Assembly (NCBI GenBank): GCA_000310025.1
Contig: FN648443.1
Span: forward strand, 1 to 64,000
DNA length: 64,000 nt
Reading direction: 5' to 3'
Source of the DNA: Ectocarpus siliculosus
Taxonomy: Eukaryota; Sar; Phaeophyceae; Ectocarpales; Ectocarpaceae
Shown piece by piece: positions 38,101 through 49,700 of the stretch. Below the pieces are notes generated by a model. That model was not told the origin of the DNA. It did no database searches and was given only the letters and a program-made list of their open reading frames with translations. The position numbers and the translations under genes are program-made. How positions within the stretch are numbered: the first letter of the stretch is position 1; the number at the start of each line of letters is the position of its first letter.

Positions 38101-41100
38101 CCAAAGAAAGGAAGATAAAGATTTGAAAATCATAAACATGGGCCTTAGATGGTCAAATATTATCTAGTATCAGAGGTCGGTCGAAATGCCTCGACGCGCG
38201 CATTGCTCTCTTCATCGCAGGTACGTTGACCCTTGATGGCGCGGCACCCTACGCTCGCTTTTTGTCCGGTTTCGCAACTGCCGAGATTGTGGCGATGCGT
38301 TTATGCTTTTCCCTCATCATCGTCACCCTCTCCCCTCAATTGTGACCACACCAGTCGTGCAGGAGATCGACGGCCTGTGGGGGGGGTGCTACGAGCGGAG
38401 ATGGTTGGCAAACAACCTTTCGGTCTTGTTCATGATTGTTCTCTTCGGCGTCAGGTGTGCGATATTTGTGTATCTGCTCGTTGTGCGTGTGTGTATGGGG
38501 AGGGGTTTGTCTTCAGTCGATCAGATATATGACGTAGTTGAGCGTCTGGACGGAGGATTCGGTAGGCTTACTGCGGCCGTTTGTCGGAGTTGGTTTGAAT
38601 ATTGGGATGTGGTCGCTTGATTCGTCCAAAACTTGGGTTCTCTTCTTGGATAGTAATGAACGGGCTTCGGATAGGAAACATGTATTGAGGACATTATTTT
38701 GCGACCGCTAGCGAACGGGCGAGCGTGACTGCTCGGCACGCGCTAACGCGAAAGTCGTGGTATCGTGACCTCTTGCTCTTGGACGTCTGAGTGTCCGTAC
38801 GGCGTATGTATAGTGCACGGCAAGTTATGCAAACACGTACCAACAGTGACTTCATCACGCGTTGTCCCCAACTTCCAAAATGCGCAGCATCGTTGCCCCG
38901 CTGCGACGCCTAGCGTCGGATCCTTTCGCAGCAACCAGGCGCAACTACGCCAATCGGGTACTGCCTGACCACACGGAACCCCACAGGTAAGCGACCGCGC
39001 AAGAAGGGCAGGAGGTTACAATAGTGATGGCAAGAGAGCAGGCAGGCACGGACGCACAGCACCCTGCGCCACTGAGGTTTTGCGGCGGCGTTTTAGTCGT
39101 GGGTCTAAAGGCGCTACGTAGGTCTGTGGGTACAGCCGGCCGGCGCTTTGTCGGTGGTTCTCCGTTGTGGCTGTTGAGTTCTGGTGCTTTGGGATATCAC
39201 AGATTTGCTGTTCTCGTTCTGGCGTGTAATCCCCTTCATCGTTCGCCGCTTTTGTACAATACTCATATTAATATCTCAAGGTTTGAGAACCCCCCACCCG
39301 CGTACCAGTACGTAGGTAGGTTACAGTTGTTGCGTCTTGTAAAGGCAAGGGAGAGTCGAACCCTAGGTCGAGAAGGGTTATTCTACGAGGACACGTGGGG
39401 TCTACATTCGGAATTGGTGGTAGGGGAGGTAGAGGGGTGACGTGGTAGGCTGTCCACGCCGTCGTTGGGGGACAGACAGATGGAGGCTGCGATCGTCTGA
39501 TGGATACGCAAGAGGTCGGGTCATCATCAATGTTCTTCTTCGGCAGCACAAGCTTGTAGCGCGTTGCCGAAGGTATCTGCGCCTCTCGGTCGTTTGAGTA
39601 GGTGCAGTTGCAGTTTTCCGCCTCCATAGAAATGCGTGGACATTACCAAACCATTCACAGACACTAAATCGTATGAGCGCATCCCCTTCCCCCTTCATGA
39701 ATTCGCTAGCAGCACGGCGAGAAGAGCGTCGGGGGTTTCGTCAGGATTGGACTGCGACTCGTCAATGATGTGTAGCGAAAGCGAAGATGAAACCACGCTC
39801 GAGGAAGGGAAGCTTGGAGAGGCCCCAGCCAAGGGCATAACAACAACAGAACGGCGAGGCGGTAGCGCTGGCTATGCCGCCGCCTCGGCCGCCATCGGCA
39901 GGGGTGTGATAACCACATCCAGCGCCGACGCCAACGGTGCTGTTGCTCCCCGCACGTGGACCGACCGGGAACCAACAAATTCCTCCGTCGTGACGACTGC
40001 AACATGGTTCGTATCCAACGACAACAGCATCGGAGGCAACAGACTTGATGCTGTCCGGAGGGGGCAATCGGAGAGAGGCGACGACCGCGGCCGCGATGGC
40101 GGCCGTCGAAGTCGCTCGCATAAGCAGGACATAGACTTGTGGGACTTCGAGCGGATTGTGAGGACACCCCTGCTGGCCGTCGCGTTCGAGGACTATTCCA
40201 AGAGGGCGCTTTGCCACGAGTCATTCCTCTTTCTGAGCGAGGTTTCTCGGTGAGTAAAGTCGGGGGGTCGGGGGGCGGGGGGGGGGAGATGGACATAGAA
40301 ATACAGACAATAAGGATGGTGTGGTGGGAGCTATCGTGTTCTGATGCCGTGCGCATCTTGTTTGTAGCCTTGCTTTCCGACACTATCGTGTGCATTGGAC
40401 ATCTTGGTACGCTGCGGCCAGCGAACGATATCACCAGTCCTGCTGTGTGATACGAAAGTTTTCCGGGCACCCCGCGGACCCTTGCGTTTCGAAGGCGTTT
40501 CGGTGTCTTCTTCGAGTGTTCCCAGCGGTCTGCGCGGTCGTGAATGCCTACGTAATCGGCTTGAGTCACTATATGAAACCCGTTTGGGTCGCTGCGGAGT
40601 TCTCTTCCGCGCCTAACGCTTCATGCCCAGGAATGTTGTCCCTGCATGCCGAGAAGATGTGGATGAGCATTCTCTTGAAACCGCGGTCGCGAGAGTAGAG
40701 TTTATTCGGGGGAAGATTGGAGCGGCCGTTCCGACTATGCTACTGGGGTGTGGTCCTGTTCAGCGGGCTGCGTACTGTACTGAGCTCTGCGTACTGTATT
40801 CAGCTCTGCGTACTCAGCTCTGTATCAGGGTGGTTGCGTGCATCACCTTCCTGCCGCTGAGATCAGAACGGGCTGCTTGAAAGCGTGTGAAGGGGCAAAA
40901 CGTATTTCGTCGTGATGAAACGGCGAAGCCCTCCTCACCGGCAGAAGGCCCGTCTCACCCGCATGCGGCCCGGCTGCGCGCTTAGGGACGCTTCTTTGTA
41001 GCCGCCTTGGCCATCGCTTCCCCGTCACGCTATGTACCTCGTGTGGACAGACGCATGCTAAGCGCGACGCGGGATCGAGCGCGTGTCCTGGTTCTGTATA

Positions 41101-42724
41101 GAGGCTTGTGCTTTTCAAGCATCAGGCTCATGGAACACCTGCTTTGTCGATATTTTTCTTGTTGCGTACAACTCCGCAAAAGGTTTCTCCGAAAAGTCTC
41201 CTTGTGTCTGCCGATATATTGTCATCGTTGTTTCCCTGTGCGTTGTTGGTAGTTTTCCATATTGGAGCCAACGACAACACGGCATCGAGCTATTTCTACA
41301 ACCAAGTCTACTCTGAGGGAAAAGTCGACCCCGACGTACAATCTACTCTCGGTCAATCGATGCCCGAAACCCTGTTTCTCTCTTTTCTCGCGTCAGGTAT
41401 CAGAACGGCGACTATGCCACAACGATTAGAGCATCTTCGGGGTCATCATTTCCGACTCAGTTCGGTACGTTCTGCTACATCACGGACACCTTCATCAAGG
41501 CCGGCTCACCCGAGGAAGTAAACATTAGGTGAGCTGCAACAGGGAAGACGAGCACGACTCAAAACACGTTGACGTGGATGTTTGTACTCGTGTTTGCGAA
41601 CGCCACCAAACCTTCATCTGGTCGGACGTGATGCTATTATCGCGGCGGCGATTGCATTCAAGCCAGTTCGGAAACGGCTTCTATTTCAGGGGGTTATAGG
41701 CTGGGTGCGAATTGGTCCAGCACACCATGCGGTGTAGTGCTCTGTTATGAGCAAGGTACAATAATTTGATCTTCGGCGTTAACCAACATGAACGTGAAGC
41801 GAAGGGCCACGCCAGCTCAGGATAGGGCAACAAACCTCATATTAGGTCGACATGGGTACCACGTTTTTTTTCCAGGCTGTCTTTGAGACCCCACCAGTTC
41901 CTATCTACCCGAACGATGTTCCGGGTGGTTCATATCTTTGGAGATCCTTTACCGAAGTCCCCCCTGCTGGCTGTTCTGCTGCCTGACTTCGTGACAGAGG
42001 CCCCCGTTCGGTGCTTCCATGCTTTCCCCGTTGTTTTCTCGTACTTCAGCGACAAGGAAAGAAAGCTTATCCTCGCGTTGTACCACAAGGGCGAAGAGCT
42101 CTTCGAGGACGTCAACGACGCGGAGAGAAGGTAAACGGGAAAGAGGCATGACAGGAGAGAGCGCGTGTTGACACAGTTTTTATCGTTTCCGACGCTTGTA
42201 CATACTCGCGTGCTTTTCCTTGGTCGTGGAAGATAATTGGTATGTCATTATCGATCTCATTAGCGTTATCTCACTTTCCCGGACATTTCGAGTTAAGAGA
42301 GTGTTTTTCAGGCATCAAACCACGTTCATGTTTTCCGGCAAAAGTTTCTTGTTCTCCAAGCACCTGGATGGTGCGTGTGAAGGAGATTCTGTTGGACATG
42401 GTGGCGCCGCCGATCCCCTCCACCCAGGGTTAACGTAGATCCGTGTGCTCGTTTTGACAGGGGTGGGTTTAACGGCCATGTCCAGGCAAGGCGGCAGAGC
42501 TGAAACACCCCACCTCCCCCGTTAACCACAGCCTAAACCCCTCAAAATGACGGCTTTTCAGGATGATTTTCAGACGAGCGTATCTGGCGGTGAAGCGTAT
42601 GCTGGAAGCCAATCTCCTCCTCCGCTTTCTGAACACGGACCGCTTCAAGAGCTTGGAGATGCAGAAGGAGAACACCCAGGTTATGGTGGACTCCCCGCCC
42701 CAGGCGCGAGTAGTAGTTTCTTAG
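32187..42724 (+). CDS. Seven-transmembrane RGS protein (B2), intact
   Basis: Predicted plasma-membrane GTPase-activating protein for a G-alpha subunit. Eleven exons: 32187-32337, 33137-33269, 35193-35421, 36342-36427, 36752-36909, 38355-38454, 38888-38986, 39713-40249, 41397-41528, 42050-42130, 42562-42724. They total 1869 nt, 622 residues plus TAG, all GT-AG, with intron phases 1,2,0,2,1,2,2,2,2,2. Residues 1-50 are Ser/Gly/Asp-rich. TM1 is at ~56-80, TM2-TM3 ~97-147, TM4 ~176-191, TM5-TM6 ~213-252, TM7 ~272-286. A Ser/Thr linker with an Arg/Asp-rich stretch spans ~319-458. The RGS domain is ~460-605: it opens LWDFERIVRTPL, has CHESFLFLSEV at the core, FIKAGSPEEVNIS at the G-alpha-facing loop, and ends LLLRFLNTDRFK. 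AtRGS1 has the same order (7TM then RGS). Introns average 867 bp, and intron 5 holds two transposons. Exon borders come from comparison with A and B copies; alternative splicing and expression are unknown. Confidence 0.85.
33541..33781. mobile_element. ~241-bp insertion private to R2, type unclear
   Basis: Sequence present in R2 but absent from R1, in intron 2 of gene B; R3 is truncated before this point. GTAT flanks both ends (33537-33540 and about 33778-33781), so a 4-bp target duplication is possible. The ends are not clear inverted repeats and there is no ORF of note. It could instead be ancestral sequence lost from R1. Confidence 0.45.
37271..37341 (-). other. tRNA-like block (SINE head) in foldback left arm
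   Basis: On the minus strand it starts GTGGTCTAATGGTCAGGAC, similar to the 5' part of tRNA-Glu genes, and carries GGGTTCGAATCCC, a canonical box B with T loop, before ending GGTCCAC. The first and last seven bases pair almost fully. The middle does not fold into a good anticodon arm, so it is a tRNA-derived repeat and not a tRNA gene. Confidence 0.6.
37391..37456 (+). other. tRNA-like block (SINE head) in foldback right arm
   Basis: Starts GTGGTCTAATGGTCAAAGCG and includes GGTTTCGGATCCC before GGTCCAC. It mirrors the left-arm block in inverted orientation. A partial extra copy lies at about 37355-37389. Decayed relative to the left block. Confidence 0.55.
37651..38142. mobile_element. Nested foldback element, ~190-bp arms
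   Basis: Inverted arms at about 37651-37840 and 37957-38142 with a ~115-bp spacer. The arms are so alike that the two strands give nearly the same peptide (PLRIVTALPEMYTGRL on both). It is absent from the equivalent site in R1. It is likely a separate insertion into the right end of the tRNA-headed foldback; no target duplication was identified. Confidence 0.75.
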
Positions 42725-43109
42725 GCGTGATCTTTATATCTAGACAAGCTCAATGATAACGCGGGCTGGATTCCTTTGCGGGTTGGGATGGCACGGTAGG
42801 TTTGTCGGAGTACGGTTACTTTTTGCAGATGTGGGGACAAATTCAAGCGGAACGCACTTCGAGCGGACCTGTATCACCACCGACAATTTTTCGTGGAGCG
42901 TGAAAAGGCAGGGGGCGGCGAGTGGGTTTTCCAGCTTGCGTGTAGATTGATGCGAGGGGATTGAATAGTTGATCTTGACGCCATCCTCCCAGGCCTTCCT
43001 TCAGACGCCCGGGTCAATGCCAATCGACAGTGCAATGGACCACTCGCATTGGCGGGTGTGTGTGCTGAGGAGTTGGTTGTTTTCAAGAGAAGCCGCGCGA
43101 GAGAGAGGG

Positions 43110-43121
43110 GGGTAAGAGAGA

Positions 43122-43178
<57 letters not shown>
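43110..43178. repeat. (GA)n microsatellite
   Basis: Nearly pure GA run of about 69 bp, longer than in R1, and the target of the neighbouring inverted-repeat insertion. Confidence 0.92.
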
Positions 43179-43183
<5 letters not shown>

Positions 43184-43370
43184 GATAAAATTACACCATT
43201 TGATCAGTCCGACGCTCACTAACCTGCATGGCCCCCTTCTAACNNNNNNNNNNNNNNNNNNNNNNNNNNNNNNNNNNNNNNNNNNNNNNNNNNNNNNNNN
43301 NNNNNNNNNNNNNNNNNNNNNNNNNNNNNNNNNNNNNNNNNNNGATCAGATGGTCTAATTTTATCTAATA
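43179..43370. mobile_element. Inverted-repeat element of the TATTAGATAAAATTA family, with gap
   Basis: Left end TATTAGATAAAATTACACC, right end the complement of TATTAGATAAAATTAGACC, matching the outer ends of the two foldback elements. It is inserted in the GA tract; GAGAG on each side agrees with the 5-bp duplication of that family but cannot be distinguished from the microsatellite. The interior is 100 N (43244-43343). Confidence 0.75.
43244..43343. other. Assembly gap (100 N)
   Basis: Fixed-size run of N inside an inverted-repeat element; the real length is unknown. Confidence 0.97.
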
Positions 43371-46300
43371 GAGAGAACATTTAGCGACGCTCCTTGGAGC
43401 TGGACTGAAGGGCCAGCAGGACTTTGTTGTACTCCAACTTGGACGCGTGTTGTTCGGGTAGAGATAATTGGTTCGACGTCCTCCGCAGTTCGTGATGCGT
43501 GTGTGGCGAAGCTGCTTGAGGCTGGGTGAATATCCAGAAACTCGTAACTTGGTACCAGCGAGGGCGGGAGAGCTTCGTTGGTTGTACTATTCTAGCCAAA
43601 GCAGGACATTCGTTTTCATGCAGGTGGGAACACAGGGAGGCGTTATTTGCAGGGGCACTCAGATGTAGCGGGGCTGTTCGGTTTTTCTCACGCTACCACG
43701 ACCGTGCGGTGCGTGTTTGGATTCGGTTGAAGTGCGGTGCGTTTTTGCGAGAGGGTGCGTTGCGGTGTGGTGCTGTGCGGTTGTTTTCATGTTACAGCAG
43801 TGCGGTGTGGCGAAGCGCGGAGTGGCACGAGTTTTTCACCTCGGAAAGTGACGGTGCGGTGCCTTACGGTCCAAACATCACCGCACTGCCCAAGAACACG
43901 ACACCGAGATTGTTGCTGTTTTTTCGCCACTGGCTAGGTATTCTGCGGAGTGGGAGCACCGGGCCGACAACTGTAGACTTGGAGTGAAACGCGAGGTGGC
44001 GGTAGGGAGTTCGCTGAATCGCGTGTGTGAACGTAAGTGCGCTGGGGGGGCAGACGGGTTCAAAATGTGTTTGGGGTTGGACGACTACGAACATTTTATT
44101 TAGAGGTGGACTTGCGGGGGATTGGCCACGACAAGGCCGAGAGTTTGACAACCAGCAATAGGCTATTCACCTCGCCGATACAAGCTCATGGTGAGCCAAC
44201 ACGTTTATCGATAGAGACAGGGCATGTATTTTCATGAAGATGGACAAATTCAGGAGGTTGTGTCCGGCAGGGTCGGCATTGGGTATTGTGCGGGGCGGAA
44301 GCAGCAGGCCTTCTGCGGTAGACCTGGAGTGAAAGCGTCACGCGACAAAAGAGGATCTCGACTCGAAACACACTGAGCACCGGCTTCTAATTGGCAACAT
44401 ATCACTGCGGACTTACGTTTGGGTTGAACGGTTGCGAAAATGGAAACAATGGTTGGAGGTGGAGCTGCGGGGTCGACCATAACAAGGCAGCATGCCACAC
44501 AAGCAGGCATATAGTAGCCCTTCCGCGACAAGCGCATCTCTTCTGTTGTCACCTCGTTTTTGGTGGAGGAATTTCCGAGATCTTTCCTGGGGCTGGCTTG
44601 CGACGAGAGACTCGACCAACCCAGATATTTTTGTTGATCGCTGTGTCTGTCCCTCAGTGGTAACCGTTTGACATGCCGGAGTGAGAGGTAAAGACAGTCG
44701 GATACGGGGGGAAGAAAACGCGGATGATGGGAGCGGAAGATGAACATGAGGTCGCGCCGCCTGGTCGCGTCTGTCGCCTGGTCGCATCAACAGGCATTGC
44801 TTGCTGTTCGTCATTACTCATGGTAGATGGTAAACGAGTGCTCGGCTGGGGAATGAATTCGCGGGTGCAGCCTGTGCATGTTTTCAGCAGCTCCTTCACG
44901 GTAGCTTGGGACACGGTTTCGCTGCTGCTGCCGCATGTTCGCAAATCGCCATTCGAATACGGGCGAGAAGGGCGAGGTATGTATATTCCGTGTTCTTGTG
45001 ATGTTCTATTTTCATATGCGCAGCATACAACACTTGGTTCGGTTCATTTCTTGCACTGTAGTTCACTTGTTTGGGTGTTTTGATGCACTTCCTAGTGTGT
45101 ATCGTATTTTTGTTTGCCACATCCGCGTCGCCTGAATGCGGTTCAAAGTATGTGGTTTTAGCCCTCAAAATCCTGACGCTAATGTTGTAAATCCCGGTGT
45201 AAGCGAGCTTTTCTTGCAAAGTGAGTTTTTCTCTCGCTCCGCTCCTGGTCTAGTGGATAGCGCTAGTTCGTGTGTACACAGAGGGAAGAGAGTGCTGAAC
45301 TCTTCTCACATTAAAAATCGAAGGCAACGTACCGCAGGAGGGGAGGGTAGAGAGGGACTCTTCTCTTCTGTGTGACCACGGGTTGGAGTAAACGGCACTA
45401 GTGCTGTGAGAGCTGATTTGAAGTGAAGACAGAAAAAAAAAAATGTTGTACATCGCTGGCCGCTGACGGAAGGTGAAATACTGGTGTTTGTTTGTGCTGT
45501 CCTTCGCAGTTGGCGATCTATACAAGAGTACAGTGTATCGCCCCTGAAAAATATCGGTCGTAGAATACGCTAAATAGGGTTGTCTCTGCTTCGGGGGTTG
45601 TTACCTACCTTGACGGCCTCGGCGGGTTTAAAAGTGGGTGCTTTGCCTCCCACTTTTAAAACGTACAGTAGAACTTCAAGGTCTCATAAAAGCCTTTGCT
45701 GCCCAGTCACTCTCACGTGACCACTTGTCTCACCGACCACGACCAAACGCGGTTTGTATGCACGATGAACCACTCCCTCAGACACCACGACAAGACCCGG
45801 GGCTCTGGGCGCCTTGTCCGCCGCCTACTGTGTTTCATTTCACGGGTAGGCGGCGAGTATGGCTGTGACTTCGGGAGAATGCGAGCAGCGGCCAGTCTGT
45901 AGGCTAGCTATGTTCCAATCCACCGCTACACCACGATCACCACTTCTTCCTCTTCTCCCGCGCGGAATCCTTTCCGTGCTCATTCTTCCCTGAACACTCC
46001 ACCCAGATATTGTTGGTCTGTGCCTCACTCGTGATGTGGCTGCCGAACGTCGAGCCGAATGACTCGTTTCCGGCAACACCCATTCAGATGCCCGGTACAC
46101 TGCTTCCAGGCTCTTCCGTTCCAGTGCAGTTAAAACGCGTATCTACAAAATTTATTACAGGTTGTCGCCTCTCTAGCTTCAGGTCTCCCAGCAGGAAGGC
46201 AGGGAGAGGCCCAAACAGCTCAAACCATCGAATTCCTCTTTGCTAGCCCCGCTCATGTGGGAGCGTTGTTTCAGTTTCGATTCTCTATATAATAATCCGG

Positions 46301-46705
46301 GCGGCAATAGGAAGTCCGGAGAAAACTGGCCACAAAGTCGACCATCCAATTCCCTGGCATGCGTATACTACCTACACGTTGGAGAACACTCACTCCCAGC
46401 CCTTGCCGGATCACGTTTAACGACGATATTTTATATTTTCAATGGGTGCTAATCCTGCCGCACGCCTCAGCGGGGGGGTCATGGTCTCTCGATGGACTGC
46501 ACAATCACATCCAACGCCCTGCGTCACCCAGCTCAGTAATCTTCGGCTCAAATTGTACTTCGCGTATGAGAATAATCGGTACAAAAGGGAGGGGGAAAGT
46601 GTGAACTCGTTAACCCTTATCCGAACACCTTAAACGCAAGGAACCCAGCCCCAGGCCTGCATATCGACACTGCTACCTATGTGTGTGTCCTCATATCGAA
46701 ACCAA

Positions 46706-49700
46706 CTACTGTCCCTCCTGTGGGGGTGGGGAGCCCATCATGGCCTTCATATTCTCTCTTTGCACCCTCACGTTCTTGAAGCGGTCCGTGTTGAGGAAGC
46801 GGAGGACCAGGTTGGCTTCCAGCATATTCTTAACGTCCCGATACGCTCGCGAAAATATCATCCTGAAAGTCGTGATTGAGTTTCGAGGTGTACACGTTGT
46901 GGTTTGGCGGGGGCGGCAGGAGGTGGGGAGTGTTCATATGTCTATCGGCTAGCTTGGCCATGGCCGCTACACCTAGCCCTGTCAGACGAGCACACGGATC
47001 TATATGAATCCTGGGCTTCGGGGTTGGGCGCCGCCTTCACATCCAATAGAACCTCCTTCACACGCATTGTCCCGATGCTACAGTAGTGGGTCACACCGCC
47101 GAAGAACAAGACATATTCCTACATGAAGTGGGTTTCGTGCGCTGCAATGTGCTCTCGAAATTTACGTGAAAGTGAGATACACCGCCAATGAAGGCAACAA
47201 TCATGAAATATCTCTAGCGGGTATATACTCGCACAAACGTCGGCACGAGCACTCGTGTGTTGAACACGTTTTTTTTCCCGCCGCATCTCTCCACGTTCAC
47301 CTTCTCTCCTCCTCGTTGACATCATCGAATAATTCTTCGCCGTTGTTGTACAGATCGAGTATCAGTCTCATCCCCGTTTCGCTTAAATACGAGAGAACAA
47401 CGAAACGAGCATGTAACGCAAAAAAACGGCCCTAGGTCACGTCACAACGAACGGCAGGCCGCAGCCAATCAGCCAGCAGCAGGCAGTCGGTACAGCCACA
47501 GGCAAACAACCTGAATCCCGGAACCTTGATCTTGTCGAGAGAAAATTATGGCGTTTTTCGCGCAGCCTGATAGAAACTGTGTCCACCTCAGACTGGTGTG
47601 AGGCTTGTAGCCTGCAGTTTTGAAACTCCACGTACGTGCTCGTACAAAATCGAACAAGACATTCATACATACTGAGACATAACAAGGAGCGCCAAGTACA
47701 TCCAGACGCATCGCATGAAGCGCTGGATCAATCTGCACCCAGCCTTCCCTCGACCCTCGACACCGCCCCTCGAGAACGCCGTGTCCAACATAGCTTGAGT
47801 TCAACCACCGCTTCCACTCCAGCATCACACTTGATCAGATAAGGGATTGAACCTTTACAGATATCTAACATGGAACGCTGTGTTTTGAGTCGTGCTCGTC
47901 AGTCTCTGCTACACCTCACCTTATGTTTACTTCCTCAGATGAGCCGGCCTTGATGAAGGTATCCGTGATATAGCAGAACGAACCAAACTGAATTCTCGGA
48001 GATGAAGCGGAAGATGCTCTTGTCGGCATGGGGTAGTTATTGTTCTGGTACCTGACGCGGGAAAGAGACAAAACAAGGTCATGGGCGGCGATTTTGCGAC
48101 AATAGAGTTTATAAGTTCGGGCGGACCTCAACTTTGGCGTTTCTGCAGTATACCTTACCCGATACGGTATGAGTACTTGTTCCAAACATCGAGCACGGAC
48201 AACCAACCATATGCAGCCGCGGTGACAATACTCCACAGACGATATGAAAGTTTTAGGGGCTCTCGGATTTCGTTTCGCAGAGTTGTATGCAACAAAGAAA
48301 CGTCCCTACAATGCCTGCAACGCACGAGCCTCTTTACAGGCCCAGGCGATACGTTCGGTCGCACATTGTGAATCGCATGCACATCTCCCCGCTACACAGA
48401 GAACGCGACAGGGCGCGCGGAAATGCGGCCGTGTACAAACACGTGCCTTAGCGCGCAGACCGTTGTTACGTCGGCGAGAAGGGCGTTAGTATTTTCACAT
48501 GCTTGAAAATCTCTCTGATCTCAGGGGCAGGAACGTGATGCCAGCAACAACCTTATAGCGGAGTCGAGTGCAGTGCGCAACCTCCTACACAGGAAACCCT
48601 AGTGGCAAAGCTGGAATGGCCAACTCATTGTTTCCACATCAACTCTACTCTTGCGACGGCGGTTTCAAGCAACCGCTCCTCGCCTCGAGATGGGAAGGGA
48701 CAAGACTATGGCCTCGTAACCGTTTGGGGGCATCAACCGTTAACGGTGGAAGAGCACTCCTCACCGACTCGAAATGGTTGGAGGAACTCTACGCTAACAT
48801 CATCCAAATCCACGACTACAGAGACCGCAGGGAACGATCGAAGACACCGTACGCCTTCGATAGTCGGAAGACAGGGGTATCACACGGAAGGGCGCAGAAA
48901 CCCTTCGTTCACTGGCTGCGGTGTACGAAGGTATCCAATCCACAACAAATGTATCGGAAAACACGGGCACAAACAAGATGGCGGAATGAGCAATATGCGC
49001 CGAACACCATGCATACCACCATATCAATCCTGATTCCTCTCATAAGCCACAGTAAATGGTCCCTGATTAGTGGCGGCATGTGCCTGCCGAAACTTTGGCA
49101 CTATACCGGGCACAGGCGCTATTCAATCGACATTCCGGAGGGACCATTGCTGCAAGTATCTGCCCATCTATTTCCCTCGGTCCTTGGGCTTTACTCACCG
49201 AGAAACCTCGCTCAGAAAGAGCACCGACTCGTGGCAAAGCGCCCTCTTAGAATAGTCCTCGAACGCGGCGGCCAACAGGGGCGTACTCGCAATCCGCTCG
49301 AAGTCCCACACCTCCATCTCCTCCCTATCCGAACGACTTCGACTACTACAACCGCGGTCTCGGCCGCTGCCCCTCGCTCTCTGCACCCTCTGGAAAGCGC
49401 CACGCCTGCCGCGGGTGCTGTTGTCGTTGGATACGGAAGACGATCCCTCCGCAACGACGGAGGAATTGGTTGGTTCCCGCTCGTTCCACGTACAGGGGGC
49501 GACGGCACCGTCGGCGTCGGCGGTGGGTGCCGTAGTCGCACCCCTGCCAATGGCGGCCGAGGTGGGGACATCGCCAGTGTCACCATCTCCTCCTGCTGCT
49601 GTTGTTGTGTCCTTGCCCGGGACTCCTTCACGCTGTCCTTCTTCGAGTCTGGCTTCCTCTTCGCTGTCGCCACGTGTCCGTTGCGAGCCGCCGCCTATGA

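Larger units (their letters stand above)
37082..38169. mobile_element. Foldback element with tRNA-like heads (R2 copy), carrying a nested foldback
   Basis: Same insertion as 15515-16759, in intron 5 of B2, again flanked by TCAGA (37077-37081 and 38170-38174). Here the centre is sequenced. Two arms meet near 37350, each with a tRNA-like block in opposite orientation. The right terminus is interrupted by a second, unrelated foldback at 37651-38142. The outer ends match TATTAGATAAAATTAGACC and its complement. Confidence 0.8.
24233..45907. repeat. Tandem segmental duplication, copy R2
   Basis: Second copy of the segment, 21675 bp. Relative to R1 it has lost about 3.5 kb of gene A plus the LINE 3' half, and has gained a TRIM-like element, a MITE, a ~241-bp insertion and a nested foldback. 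It carries the only apparently intact gene of the array, B2. Confidence 0.93.
42725..46705. other. Tail-to-tail spacer between B2 and A3
   Basis: Equivalent of 21319-25028, with no supported gene. It holds a long (GA)n tract (about 43110-43178), an inverted-repeat element enclosing an assembly gap (43179-43370), a GTGCGG-rich tract (about 43700-43870), and the R2/R3 junction at 45908. About 80 bp near 45455-45535 are absent from R1. Confidence 0.6.

Noticed and set aside
39601-39640. In-frame TAG upstream of B2 exon 8 (CCATAG) as a disabling mutation
   Set aside because: The acceptor shared with A and B1 lies downstream, after a pyrimidine tract at GCTAGCAG|C, so the TAG is intronic.
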